Shown: positions 17,177 through 25,362, counted from the stretch's first letter. The stretch is 64,000 nt of DNA from Chloroflexota bacterium (GCA_016191435.1 JACPOQ010000035.1:1-64000), one strand, 5' to 3'. A program made the numbers and translations. The notes: generated by a model from the letters alone, not told the origin.

Positions 17177-18568
17177 TCAGCCAATGCAGCAGGCCATCAC
17201 CGAGATGTCGCGCGTGAAGGCCTGTGCGGCAAGCTTGATTGCTTCCGAATATGTCGGGAAGACGTGCACGGTATCGATGATGTCCTGGACGGTGAGGCCG
17301 TGCCTGATGGCGAGCGTGGCCTCGTGGATGATCTCGGCGGCGTTGGCGCCGCAAGCGTAGGCGCCGCGGATGCGATTGTCGCGGTCAATGGTGAGCTTCA
17401 CGGCGCCCACGCTGTCCTTCACAGCTATCGCCTTTGGGACCTGTGAGTAGGAGACGGTCCGGCAGTTGCAGTACCCGGTCCGGGCCATCGATTCGGATTC
17501 CGTCAGCCCGACGCCGGCCAACTGCGGCGATGTGAACACCGCCCAGGGGACGGCATTGTAATTCAAGGAATCGCGCCTGCCTTCGAGCGCGTTTGCAGCA
17601 GCCAACGCCCCCTCTTTGGCGGCCACGGTCTCCAGGGGCATGCGCCCGGTCACATCCCCGGCTGCCCACAGGCCCTGACCGGCTTCGTACCAGTTTGCGG
17701 TCTCGATGAACCCCGCCCTCGTTAGCCTTCCGCCCGCGCTCTCAAGGCCCAGCTCCTCTGTGTTCGCACGGATCCCCATGGCCACCAGGATCGCGTCCGC
17801 CTCGAAGCAGTCGGTCGCATCTGGCCCGCACACGATCGTTTTCGGGCGTCCCGGCTGCACCCGTTCGATCCGCATGCCGGTCCGGATCTCGATGCCTTCG
17901 GCTTGGAGAGCCTCCTCCAGAACGGTCGCGATCTCGGGCTCCGACCTCGGGACGATCTGCGGGAGGGCTTCCAGCACCGTCACCTTGGACCCGAAGCGGG
18001 CGAAGATCTGGGCGAATTCCAGTCCCAGCGGCCCTCCCCCGATCACGACGAGGCGCCTGGGCGCTTCATCAAGCTGCAGCGCTTCGACGTTGGTGAGATA
18101 GCCGGCTTCGGCGAGACCCGGAATGGGCGGGACGCTGGCGCGGCTGCCCGTGGCGACGAGGACGTGACGGCCCTCGATCACCTCACCGCCCACATCGACC
18201 TTCCCCGGAGCGACGAGGCGGCCCCGGCCTTCTCGGAAGTCCACGTGCTCGAGAGAGCTGAGCACCCCCTCGTAGTTGCGGCGCCTAGCGCCCGCCACGA
18301 GCGCGTCCTTCTCCTCACGAACGGCTTTGACCGAGAAGCGGCCATTCGGGCCCGGCGGACGCACCGAGTCAAACGCGGAACGCCTGGTTGCCGTCAGCGC
18401 TTCGGCAATGGCCAGCAAGTGCTTGGAGGGCATGCACCCGACATTTACGCAGGTGCCGCCCAACGGTAGCCCGGCGTTGATCATCAGTGCCGCAGCACCG
18501 AGGTCGTTCGCCTTCGTGGCCGCTGCGAAGGCGGCTGCTCCTCCCCCGATGATGATGAGGTCTTTCAT
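17177..18568 (-). CDS. merA: mercuric reductase
   Basis: A 463-residue flavin disulfide oxidoreductase that reduces Hg(II) to volatile Hg(0) with NADPH. It has the FAD motif IIIGGGAAAFAA, redox pair GGTCVNVGC (C40, C45), NADPH-binding IGGGPLGLEFAQ, and the dimer-interface tail HVFPTYSEAIKLAAQAF. It ends in a C-terminal cysteine pair (C460-C461 in MACCIG), the mark of MerA over lipoamide dehydrogenase. It lacks the N-terminal metal-binding HMA domain, as in many minimal MerA proteins. It is read from the MerR-type promoter at 18797-18827 through a CcdA-like stump. Confidence 0.9.
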   Translation of the reverse strand: MKDLIIIGGGAAAFAAATKANDLGAAALMINAGLPLGGTCVNVGCMPSKHLLAIAEALTATRRSAFDSVRPPGPNGRFSVKAVREEKDALVAGARRRNYEGVLSSLEHVDFREGRGRLVAPGKVDVGGEVIEGRHVLVATGSRASVPPIPGLAEAGYLTNVEALQLDEAPRRLVVIGGGPLGLEFAQIFARFGSKVTVLEALPQIVPRSEPEIATVLEEALQAEGIEIRTGMRIERVQPGRPKTIVCGPDATDCFEADAILVAMGIRANTEELGLESAGGRLTRAGFIETANWYEAGQGLWAAGDVTGRMPLETVAAKEGALAAANALEGRRDSLNYNAVPWAVFTSPQLAGVGLTESESMARTGYCNCRTVSYSQVPKAIAVKDSVGAVKLTIDRDNRIRGAYACGANAAEIIHEATLAIRHGLTVQDIIDTVHVFPTYSEAIKLAAQAFTRDISVMACCIG

Positions 18569-18594
18569 GCTGGACTCCTTGTACTCCCGTTTTC

Positions 18595-18686
18595 TCAGGC
18601 CAGGTCTCGTGCCACGTAGTACCAGTAGGCGGTCAGGTACGCTCCTCCCAGGAGGAGAAAGACCGCGGTGACCTGCGCGCTACGAT
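18595..18686 (-). pseudogene. C-terminal stump of a CcdA-like membrane protein
   Basis: Between the MerR-type promoter and merA a frame ends with AVFLLLGGAYLTAYWYYVA then RDLA and a TGA at 18595. This looks like the last membrane helix of a CcdA/MerT-type transporter. No start or earlier helices can be found, so about 90% of the gene is gone. CcdA-like proteins accompany merA in some mer operons, where they may bring in Hg(II). That fits this place but is inference. Confidence 0.45.
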
Positions 18687-18796
18687 CGATCTGGCAGCGC
18701 CTCTCGCGGAGGGACGTTCGCCGGAGCGGATCGCAGCTTGAGCGGCACGCGAGGCTGCGCTAGTGTCGACGATCGCGTTCTGGTTCACTGGCAACT

Positions 18797-18827
18797 ACGC
18801 TAGCGCTTGGAGCAGCTCCAATGTCAA
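18797..18827 (-). promoter_or_regulatory. MerR-type promoter/operator for merA
   Basis: On the minus strand: -35 TTGACA (18827-18822), a 19-base spacer, -10 TAGCGT (18802-18797). The spacer contains a perfect dyad TTGGAGC-A-GCTCCAA (18807-18821). Over-long 19-base spacers with a central dyad are the hallmark of promoters twisted open by MerR-family activators. The divergent merR gene is 270 bases away. Confidence 0.8.
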
Positions 18828-18851
18828 CATGACCCGGCACAGGAGGTGAGC

Positions 18852-19097
18852 ATGGACGGTTTGACGGTCTACGGCGCTGTGGCGGTCGCGGCAATGCTCG
18901 TGTTCTACGCACTTGAGCGACGCGGTCGACAGTTCGTGCTTGCCTTCGCCGGGGCTTGCGTCGCGTCATCGGTGTACGGGTTCCTCGCGGGGACGTGGCC
19001 CTTCGGGGTGATCGAGGCGGTCTGGCAGGTGTGGCCGTCAGGCGGTGGGCTACCGCCCAAAACCCGCCCGGCGACAGCGCAGGCACGTGTGCCATGA
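18852..19097 (+). CDS. small membrane protein co-transcribed with merR
   Basis: An 81-residue protein with an AGGAGGTGAG ribosome binding site. Two hydrophobic segments (VYGAVAVAAMLVFYALE and VLAFAGACVASSVYGFLA) are followed by a WPFGVIEAVW motif and a short basic tail. I recall similar small integral membrane proteins of unknown role in Actinobacteria and Chloroflexota. The stop overlaps the merR start by 4 bases, so it is made together with the regulator. A part in mercury handling is plausible from context only. Confidence 0.7.
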   Translation: MDGLTVYGAVAVAAMLVFYALERRGRQFVLAFAGACVASSVYGFLAGTWPFGVIEAVWQVWPSGGGLPPKTRPATAQARVP

Positions 19098-19522
19098 ACA
19101 TCCAGGAAGCAGCCACACAAAGCGGTCTGACGGCAGACACGATTCGCTTCTACGAGCGCAAGGGCGTCCTTCCGCGCCCTCCTCGCCAGGCGAACGGCTA
19201 CCGCAACTACACCGCCGACCACGTACGCACGCTTCGCCTGGCGAAAGGCTTGAGGCACCTCGCCGTGCCCCTCGAGGCGGTCGCGCCGATGGTCGCCGTC
19301 GCACACAGCGGGACCTGCGGCGAAGTCCGTGGCGACCTGGCCGAAGCGCTGAGCGAAGCGCTGGCCGAAACCGAGCAACGGCTGAGCGAGCTCAGCCACG
19401 TCCGCGACCACCTGGACCTCATCCTGGCGGGCCTCACCTCGATGGATCCGACGGACACCACGGTTCCGGGCATGGCGCCTTGCGAGTGCATTCGGCTGGT
19501 CAGTGACGCGTCGGAGGACTAA
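19094..19522 (+). CDS. merR: MerR family metal-responsive regulator
   Basis: 142 residues: an N-terminal MerR winged helix (SGLTADTIRFYERKGVLP), a long dimer helix from about 75 to 110, and a C-terminal cysteine pair MAPCECIRLV (C130, C132) with C75 at the start of the dimer helix. Three cysteines in this arrangement resemble the Hg-binding trio of MerR, though the spacing of the last two differs from the classical loop. It most likely controls the perfect-dyad promoter upstream of merA. Other soft-metal specificities are possible. Confidence 0.82.
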   Translation: MNIQEAATQSGLTADTIRFYERKGVLPRPPRQANGYRNYTADHVRTLRLAKGLRHLAVPLEAVAPMVAVAHSGTCGEVRGDLAEALSEALAETEQRLSELSHVRDHLDLILAGLTSMDPTDTTVPGMAPCECIRLVSDASED

Positions 19523-19604
19523 CGCCGACCGTGCAGTTCATGACGGCCCCGGGCTTGACCGTGAAGCACCCTGGCGGGTTTACGGTTGGCTCAGGGGGTA
19601 AGCC

Positions 19605-19679
19605 ATGGGAATTCGCGTGAACCTTTGCCCGGATTGCGATCGCTGCCCGGAGGTCGTGATCACGGCGAATGCTGCAACT
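19605..19679 (+). pseudogene. N-terminal stump of a small CxxC protein
   Basis: MGIRVNLCPDCDRCPEVVIT looks like the start of a small cysteine protein (C-x2-C-x2-C) found in Chloroflexota. The frame then runs into the DsbB-like fragment and becomes nonsense. The junction marks a deletion that joined two unrelated gene ends. Confidence 0.35.
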
Positions 19680-19857
19680 AATCCCGGGCCAGGCGCACGT
19701 GTGCACGCGCCAGGTGGTGTCCTGCACGGTCAAGTTTGTCGACGAGTTCCGGTTCGTATCCATCCCGTTCATGGCTGGCGCCGGATTCCTGGCAATCCTT
19801 CTCTTGCAGGTTGCCGAGTGGAGGGTCGACTACCTCTTCAAACACGATCGGCCCTGA
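19669..19857 (+). pseudogene. C-terminal fragment of a DsbB-like disulfide oxidase
   Basis: 62 residues: HVCTRQVVSCTVKFVDEF then FRFVSIPFMAGAGFLAILL. The second cysteine pair and the last membrane helix resemble DsbB, which passes electrons from DsbA to quinones. The first three helices and the quinone-site cysteine pair are missing, so it cannot function alone. It lies in a scar between merR and the CDF exporter. Confidence 0.5.
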
Positions 19858-19889
19858 CATCGCCCCCGAAGGATTTCGGCCCCCGATAC

Positions 19890-20849
19890 CTACCGCGCCG
19901 GTGGCGCCGTCTCCCCCTGCGGGACGAGCGGCCCCGCGAAGCAGTTCGCCGACCCCGGGAGGCAGGGCTGGCCCAGTGCCCGCTCGATCTCTCCGGTCTC
20001 AACCTGGAGGGTCACATGGTCGATGTCGAAGCGCTCCCTGAGCACGCGGTGAAGGTCAACGAGGATCCGCTGGCGGTCTAACTGCTCCGGCACGTCGACG
20101 TGGCCACTGAGGGCGGTGAACCCACTCGTCACCGACCAGATGTGGAGGTCGTGGACCGACTGCACGCCGGCCACCCCGGCCATCGCGACTGCGATGTCAT
20201 CGAAATCCAGACCCCGCGGGGTGCCTTCCAGCAGCACGTCTACCGCCTCCTTCATCAGCCGGAATGTCCGCGGGAGGATGAAGAGGCCGACGCCCGCCGC
20301 GAAGAGGGGATCGGCATATTGCCAGCCTGCGGTCAGCAGGATGATCCCCGCCGCGATCGCCCCCAGTGAGCCGAGCAGATCGCCGGCGACTTCGAGGAAC
20401 GCGCCTCTTACGTTGAGGCTCTCCTTCGCCCCCGACATCAGGATCGCTGCCGAAGCGACGTTCACCGCAAGCCCAATGCTGGCCACGATCAGGAGCGGCA
20501 CGCTGCTGACGTCGGGAGGGTCGGTGAACCGCCGGTACGCCTCATAGAGGATGTACCCGGAGACGCCGAGCAGCAGGACACCGTTGAAAAGCGCCGCCAG
20601 GATCTCGACGCGGTAGTAGCCGTAGGTCTTGCCGGCCGTGGCCGGGCGCTGGCCGAACCAGATGGCGATGAGTGCGAAGCTTAGGCCAGCGACGTCCGTG
20701 AGCATGTGCCCGGCATCTGCCAGCAGCACGAGACTGTTGGCGAGGTAGCCCACCACGGCTTCGACGATCATGTAGCCGCCGGTCAGCAAGAGTGCGAAGA
20801 CAAGGCGCCGTGCGTTCCGTCCGCCGGCGCTGGCGTGGTCGTTGCTCAA
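19890..20849 (-). CDS. cation diffusion facilitator (Zn/Cd/Co efflux)
   Basis: 319 residues, six predicted helices and a cytosolic C-terminal domain (VHDLHIWSVTSG, then HVTLQVE). The TM2 metal site reads DAGHMLTDV. In TM5 the usual H-x3-D is E-x3-D (LEVAGDLLGS), a variant that can change metal preference. The gene is last in a run with an ArsR regulator, zinc-ribbon protein and P-type ATPase, so Zn, Cd or Co export is likely. The gap to the ATPase gene is 137 bases. Confidence 0.88.
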   Translation of the reverse strand: MSNDHASAGGRNARRLVFALLLTGGYMIVEAVVGYLANSLVLLADAGHMLTDVAGLSFALIAIWFGQRPATAGKTYGYYRVEILAALFNGVLLLGVSGYILYEAYRRFTDPPDVSSVPLLIVASIGLAVNVASAAILMSGAKESLNVRGAFLEVAGDLLGSLGAIAAGIILLTAGWQYADPLFAAGVGLFILPRTFRLMKEAVDVLLEGTPRGLDFDDIAVAMAGVAGVQSVHDLHIWSVTSGFTALSGHVDVPEQLDRQRILVDLHRVLRERFDIDHVTLQVETGEIERALGQPCLPGSANCFAGPLVPQGETAPPAR

Positions 20850-20986
20850 TCGGCTTCTCCTTTTCCCGGAGGGGTTGTTCAGGTGTCCTTGGACGCCGTT
20901 TCAGGCGGCCGGCGGCGAATGCCGGTCGCCACTTTCGTGCCCCCTCTTGCCCTGAATGGGCCACCCGCGCTGCGAGCAGCCCTGGT

Positions 20987-23344
20987 TCAAGCCGCCGCGC
21001 TCGCGTGAAACGTAAGCAAGCGGAGGGCGTTCGCGACAACCAGGAGCGTGCTGCCTTCATGGAAGACAATTGCCCCGCTGATGCTCACCAGCCCGGTGAC
21101 GGAGGTCGCGACGAGGATCGCGATGACCCCGATGGCCACCGCGAGGTTCTGGAGCACGACCCGTCGCGTGGCCCGGCCAAGCTCCACGGCGAAGGGCAAG
21201 GCGCTCAGGTCGTTGCCCATGAGGGCAACATCAGCCGTCTCCAGCGCCACATCGGTGGAAGCACCGCCCATGGCGATGCCGACGCTGGCCGTGGCGAGCG
21301 CCGGGGCGTCGTTCACGCCGTCGCCCACCATCGCCACTGTTTCGCCCGCGGCCAGCTCCCGCATGGCCGTCACCTTGTCTTCAGGCATGAGGTTGGACCG
21401 GACCGCATCGAGCTGGAGCGACCGCGCGAGCGCTTCCCCCACCTGCTGGTTGTCACCTGTGAGCAGGAGCAGCCGCTTGATGCCGGATCGGCGGAGACGC
21501 TGGATCGTCGTCACGGCGTTGGGGCGAAGCGTGTCGGCGACGGCGATGACCCCTGCTGCCTGACCATCGATCGCCACGATCATCGTGGTCTTGCCGTCCT
21601 CCTGGAGCTGGGCCGCGCGCGCCGTGACCGCATCCGGGAGCGAGACGCCCGACTCGTCCATGAGCCGGCGGCTCCCGATCAGCACCGCCCGGCCCCCGAC
21701 CGCGCCGCTGAGTCCCCGGCCCGTAACCGAGGCGACTTCGCCGGCCTCCGGCAGTTCGAGCCCGCGTGTCTCGGCCGCGCGGACGATGGCCTGGGCAAGC
21801 GGGTGGCCGGACCTTCGTTCGACCGCCGCCATGACGGTCAACAACTGCGCCTCATCGACAGCTCCTGCCGGGACGATGTCCACGACTTCGGGCCGGCCCT
21901 GGGTGAGCGTACCTGTCTTGTCGAAGGCGATCGCTTTCACGGCGCCAAGGGTTTCAAGGTGGGCCCCGCCTTTGATGAGCAGCCCGTTGCGCGCCCCCTG
22001 GGCGACGCCCGTCAGCATCGCGGCGGGTGTGCCCAGTGCGAGCGCGCACGGCGAGGCCGCGACCAGCAGGGTCATCGCCCGAAGAAACGAGTCGCTGAAG
22101 GCAATGCCAAAGAAGAGCGGAAGCACGGCGAGTGAGGCGGCGGCAAGGAGCGTGGCCGGCACGAACCACGCCGTGAAGCGCTCGGTGAGTTGCTGGCTGT
22201 GCGATTTCTGAGATTGTGCCTGCTCGACCAGCTTGACCACGCGGGCCAGCGTGTTGTCCTTCGCCAGCCGCGTGACGTTCAGCAGTAACGGCCCATCTCC
22301 GTTGACTGTCCCGGTGAAGACGGCATCACCTGGCGCCTTTTCCACCGGGATGCTCTCCCCGGTGACCGGCGACTGATCGATCGCCGATTGCCCGCTGACG
22401 ATCGTCCCATCGGCCGGAATGCGACTGCCGGGACGCACGATCAGTTCGTCGCCGAGAGCGAGCTGATCGACGCTCACCTCTTCCTCGGCATCCCCGCGGC
22501 GGACGGTCGCCGTCCTGGGCGCCAGACCCGCGAGCTGTCTGACGGCATTCCGCGCGCGGTCCAGCGCGAATTCCTCGAGGACGTGTCCGAGGCTGAAGAG
22601 GAACAGAAGGAGGGCGCCCTCGAACCACTCGCCGAGGGCCGCGGCCCCGAGCGCGGCGGTTACCATCAGCAGGTCGGTGTCGAAGTGCCGCTCGCGGACA
22701 GCCGACCAGGCATGACGGGCCACATCCCAGCCGCCAAGCAGGTAGGCGCCCAGGTAGAGCGAATTGCTCACCAGGGGAGCCGCGTCGAAGGCCGCGCCGC
22801 TCACCCACCCCGCCACCACAAGGACGCCGGCCAGCATCGCGAAGACCAGCTCGCGGCGCTTCCTCAGCCACGATCGAACGCCGGTCCGTGGGACCGCGTA
22901 ACCCATCCCTTCAACACGGCGAATGATCTCCGCCCGCCCTACCTCCGTTGCGTCGTACTCCACACGCAACTGCTGACCGACATAGCTCACGCTGGCCGCG
23001 AGCACGCCATCGAGCCTTCGGACGGCATGCTCGATGGCCCGCGTACACTCTGAGCAGTCCATGCCCTCGATGGCGACGGCGTCGTGCCGGAACCGGTCTG
23101 TCATCTCCGCGCCGAGCCGCCGGGCCTGCCGCTGGACCGTGTCGAGGCTCACGAGGCCGGGGTCGTAATGGAGACAGAGGTTCGCACCACCGTCTTGCCG
23201 GGAGATGTGCGCCTCGCTGATGCCCCGTATCCCCTCGAGTTGCCGCTGGAGCCGGACGACGCAGGCGTCGCCATCGTCTTCGACCTCCGGGAGCAGGAGG
23301 TCAACGCTCAGTTCAATCTCGCTCCGCAGCGCCTGCTCGCTCAC
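20987..23344 (-). CDS. heavy-metal P1B-type ATPase (Zn/Cd/Pb type)
   Basis: 785 residues. The N-terminal half has two HMA-like folds; only the second keeps the metal motif (MDCSEC, C97/C100). The membrane metal site is SPC (VAASPCALALGTP), as in ZntA-like pumps rather than CPC of copper pumps. All catalytic motifs are present: TGES, DKTGTLT (phosphorylated Asp), HP of the nucleotide domain, and GDGVNDAPALA. It would pump Zn(II), Cd(II) or Pb(II) out of the cell. It is preceded by the zinc-ribbon and ArsR genes and followed by the CDF exporter. Confidence 0.9.
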   Translation of the reverse strand: MSEQALRSEIELSVDLLLPEVEDDGDACVVRLQRQLEGIRGISEAHISRQDGGANLCLHYDPGLVSLDTVQRQARRLGAEMTDRFRHDAVAIEGMDCSECTRAIEHAVRRLDGVLAASVSYVGQQLRVEYDATEVGRAEIIRRVEGMGYAVPRTGVRSWLRKRRELVFAMLAGVLVVAGWVSGAAFDAAPLVSNSLYLGAYLLGGWDVARHAWSAVRERHFDTDLLMVTAALGAAALGEWFEGALLLFLFSLGHVLEEFALDRARNAVRQLAGLAPRTATVRRGDAEEEVSVDQLALGDELIVRPGSRIPADGTIVSGQSAIDQSPVTGESIPVEKAPGDAVFTGTVNGDGPLLLNVTRLAKDNTLARVVKLVEQAQSQKSHSQQLTERFTAWFVPATLLAAASLAVLPLFFGIAFSDSFLRAMTLLVAASPCALALGTPAAMLTGVAQGARNGLLIKGGAHLETLGAVKAIAFDKTGTLTQGRPEVVDIVPAGAVDEAQLLTVMAAVERRSGHPLAQAIVRAAETRGLELPEAGEVASVTGRGLSGAVGGRAVLIGSRRLMDESGVSLPDAVTARAAQLQEDGKTTMIVAIDGQAAGVIAVADTLRPNAVTTIQRLRRSGIKRLLLLTGDNQQVGEALARSLQLDAVRSNLMPEDKVTAMRELAAGETVAMVGDGVNDAPALATASVGIAMGGASTDVALETADVALMGNDLSALPFAVELGRATRRVVLQNLAVAIGVIAILVATSVTGLVSISGAIVFHEGSTLLVVANALRLLTFHASAAA

Positions 23345-23482
23345 TCCAGGCCATCTCCCGCCCAGGGGAGCGTGGCGAATTCAACAGTCACACGCATATC
23401 AGTCGCCCCGTGTCCCACGGCTTCAAGGCGCGCATCGCCGGACCAGCGCGGAAGGCCCGCGTGCCGCGTGATTGGTGCGTAC

Positions 23483-23803
23483 TCAATCGTCGAAGAACCC
23501 TCCGAGGAAGCCGCCGCGGCGCTTCTTCCCCCGCTGCCCATAGTCGTCGCTCCCGTGTCCACCCCCGTGGCCGCCACCGCCATGACCGCCGCCCACGGAG
23601 CGCGATTCAGGCTGCCATGTACGGGGGCTCGCCTCATACGCCTCGACCGCGCCGAGGAGCGCCTCCAGCTCGCCCCGGTCGAGGAAGATGCCGCGGCAAT
23701 CGGCGCACTGGTCGATAGTCACGCCGTTGCGCTCATACGGGCGCATTGCGCCCTGGCATTTCGGGCAGGTGAGCGTCGGCGGTTGGGCGGTCGGACTGGT
23801 CAT
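23483..23803 (-). CDS. TFIIB-type zinc-ribbon protein with Gly/His tail
   Basis: About 106 residues. A zinc ribbon (CPKCQGAMRPYERNGV, then CADCRGIFLDRGELEAL) matches the zf-TFIIB small-protein family. A flexible tail rich in Gly and His (GGGHGGGGHGGGHGSDD) is followed by basic and aromatic residues (KKRRGGFLGGFFDD). The ATG at 23803 has AAGGAAGG upstream. Lying between the ArsR gene and the Zn/Cd pump, it may buffer or sense zinc; the His-rich tail fits that. Function is not established. Confidence 0.78.
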   Translation of the reverse strand: MTSPTAQPPTLTCPKCQGAMRPYERNGVTIDQCADCRGIFLDRGELEALLGAVEAYEASPRTWQPESRSVGGGHGGGGHGGGHGSDDYGQRGKKRRGGFLGGFFDD

Positions 23804-23912
23804 ACTGCTCTTCCTTCCTTTAGATCCCGCGAGTGAGAGCGGGGCGTCGCCGCCAGAGGGACACGGACGCCTTGCCAGGGCCACTGGTTTTCGCCGTTGC
23901 CCTGGTCGTGGC

Positions 23913-24281
23913 TCATTCCAGCGCTTCCTGCACGTGGCGGAGCGTGTCCTCGAAGATGTGGCGGACGTGCGTGTCGTTGAGGCGATAGAACACCATCCGG
24001 CCGTGCCGCTGAGCCGTGACGATGTTGAGCAGCCGCAGCTCGCGCATCTGGTGCGAGACGGCAGATTCCGTCAGGCCAACCAGCTCGGCGATGTCGGCGT
24101 TACACAGCTCTGCGAGCGTGAGCGCATGGACGATCCGCGCGCGGGTCGGGTCGGCCAGGCTCCAGAAGACGCCCGCAACGCGGTCCGCGATCTCGGCTGG
24201 CAGCAGGTGCTCGCGGACCATCTCCATGGTCTCCGCGTCGTGCTGGTGGATGGGCGGCGCAATATCTTCCACATCGATCAC
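23913..24281 (-). CDS. ArsR/SmtB family metal-sensing repressor
   Basis: About 122 residues with a winged helix (ADIAELVGLTESAVSHQMREL). The alpha3 cysteine box is ELCNAD, missing the second cysteine of the CadC ELCVCD box. The alpha5 site looks intact (LNDTHVRHIFEDTLRHVQE), so it should be a Zn/Co-type sensor of the SmtB/CzrA kind. The start is uncertain: the GTG at 24281 falls on the likely -10 box; GTG 24272 (leaderless) or ATG 24227 are alternatives. It heads the zinc-ribbon, P-ATPase and CDF run and probably represses it. Confidence 0.85.
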   Translation of the reverse strand: MIDVEDIAPPIHQHDAETMEMVREHLLPAEIADRVAGVFWSLADPTRARIVHALTLAELCNADIAELVGLTESAVSHQMRELRLLNIVTAQRHGRMVFYRLNDTHVRHIFEDTLRHVQEALE

Positions 24282-24312
24282 TATACGTACAGTTCAAAGG
24301 TTGCTCAACTGT
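24280..24312 (-). promoter_or_regulatory. promoter and likely operator of the ArsR cluster
   Basis: On the minus strand: -35 TTGAGC (24308-24303), a 17-base spacer and -10 TATAGT (24285-24280). An inverted repeat ACAGTT-N12-AACTGT (24289-24312) covers the -35 and spacer, and GTTCAA occurs twice nearby (24292-24297, 24311-24316). This fits repression by the adjacent ArsR protein. Confidence 0.5.
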
Positions 24313-24730
24313 TCAACTTGTGAGATGCGGTATCAGCTACTGCCAGCGAGGCTTCTCAGAGCAACAGAGCGACGAAGCTCGCAGCATGGAAAGCGGCGTG
24401 GAACACGATCGGCTGGCGCGCCCAGCTCCGGATCGGGCCAGCCACGCGCGCATCACCCCGATCACCGTGCCCTTCGCCGATCGTCCTCTGACGAAGAAGC
24501 GCCTTGAGTCCGGCAAGGTTGATGGCGGCGATCCAGGCAACAAGCACCCCGTAAGTGGCTGCAGCCCAGAGCAAACCTCGGCCCGCGTCCGCGCGTGTCC
24601 ATGACCTCGGACTCACGTTCGCGAGTAGGGACTCCGCTCCAGGTGATGGTCAAGGCGATGACCATCGCAAGCTGGCGTCGGGGTGTGACGCGAACAGCTT
24701 CAGCGCCACCACGCCGCCAGCGATTACGGC
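24313..24730. other. decayed region between ArsR cluster and AHSA1 gene
   Basis: No intact gene. The minus strand holds a hydrophobic stretch (WAAATYGVLVAWIAAINLAG, about 24500-24580) in a frame that soon ends in basic nonsense, so it may be the remains of a membrane protein. Nothing on the plus strand looks coding. Confidence 0.35.
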
Positions 24731-24925
24731 GTGGGCCTGTTGAGTTCGTACTCGTCGTGGCGGCGAACCCAATACTGTGCTTCACCCGGTGGTTCGCCTC
24801 GGCCTTTCGGGACGAGGTCGAGGTTACGCATCGCGGCGAGGTGGATCGACGAGCAAGCGGCCTTCTGGTCCACGCGCGCCGATGCGCTTGCAGCGCGTCT
24901 TGAGCGGAAGCGGAACGTTCGATGA
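24731..24925 (+). pseudogene. C-terminal stump of an ArsR-type regulator
   Basis: The end of the frame, SRLRIAARWIDEQAAFW then STRADALAARLERK, is typical of the last helix of ArsR regulators that are paired with AHSA1/SRPBCC genes. The DNA-binding helices are missing. The stop overlaps the AHSA1 start by 4 bases, the usual arrangement of such pairs, which supports the identification. Confidence 0.5.
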
Positions 24926-25362
24926 CCGACCCATCGCCCACAGCCGTGGGTCGGCGCGTCCTCCCGGCACCACCGGACCTCGTTTACGACGAGTGGCTTG
25001 ATGCCGAGGGGATGCTCGATTGGATGTGTCCCGTCCGGCGAGACCAAAAAGGGATCGAGCTCGAGCCGCGGGTTGGCGGGAGGCTGTTCATCGACCTCGA
25101 CGACCAGGGGACAAAGGTCTCGATCGCCGGGACCTTCCTCGTCCTTAACCGCCCGGCCCAACTCCAGTTCACGTGGCGGACCTCAACCTGGGCCTCGAGC
25201 GCACCGCAGAGTGTTGTCACGGTCCGTCTCGCACCGCATGGCGACGATGAGACGCTTATGACCATCGAGCACGCGCAAGTCCCGCCCGACCTCATCGAGC
25301 GGTATCTCCAGGGATGGACGCTCATTGCGGACCAGCTCGGCGCGCACCTCGGCGCCCCGTGA
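24922..25362 (+). CDS. AHSA1/SRPBCC family protein
   Basis: 146 residues with the START/Bet v1-like pattern of AHSA1 domains: an N-terminal PAPPDLVYDEWLDAEGM, GGRLFIDLDDQG, LQFTWRTS and a C-terminal HAQVPPDLIERYLQGW. Family members have a hydrophobic pocket; the ligand is unknown. It normally forms an operon with an ArsR-type regulator, of which only a stump remains here, so its control may have been lost. Confidence 0.75.
   Translation: MTDPSPTAVGRRVLPAPPDLVYDEWLDAEGMLDWMCPVRRDQKGIELEPRVGGRLFIDLDDQGTKVSIAGTFLVLNRPAQLQFTWRTSTWASSAPQSVVTVRLAPHGDDETLMTIEHAQVPPDLIERYLQGWTLIADQLGAHLGAP

Noticed and set aside
17177-18568. Lipoamide dehydrogenase (the missing E3) as identity of the merA gene
   Set aside because: The C-terminal CC pair and the adjacent MerR-type promoter favour MerA; it is also on the opposite strand from the pdh genes. 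E3 activity was not ruled out experimentally.
20792-22135. A 447-codon plus-strand frame opposite the Zn/Cd ATPase
   Set aside because: Shadow frame; the minus strand encodes the P-type ATPase with every catalytic motif.
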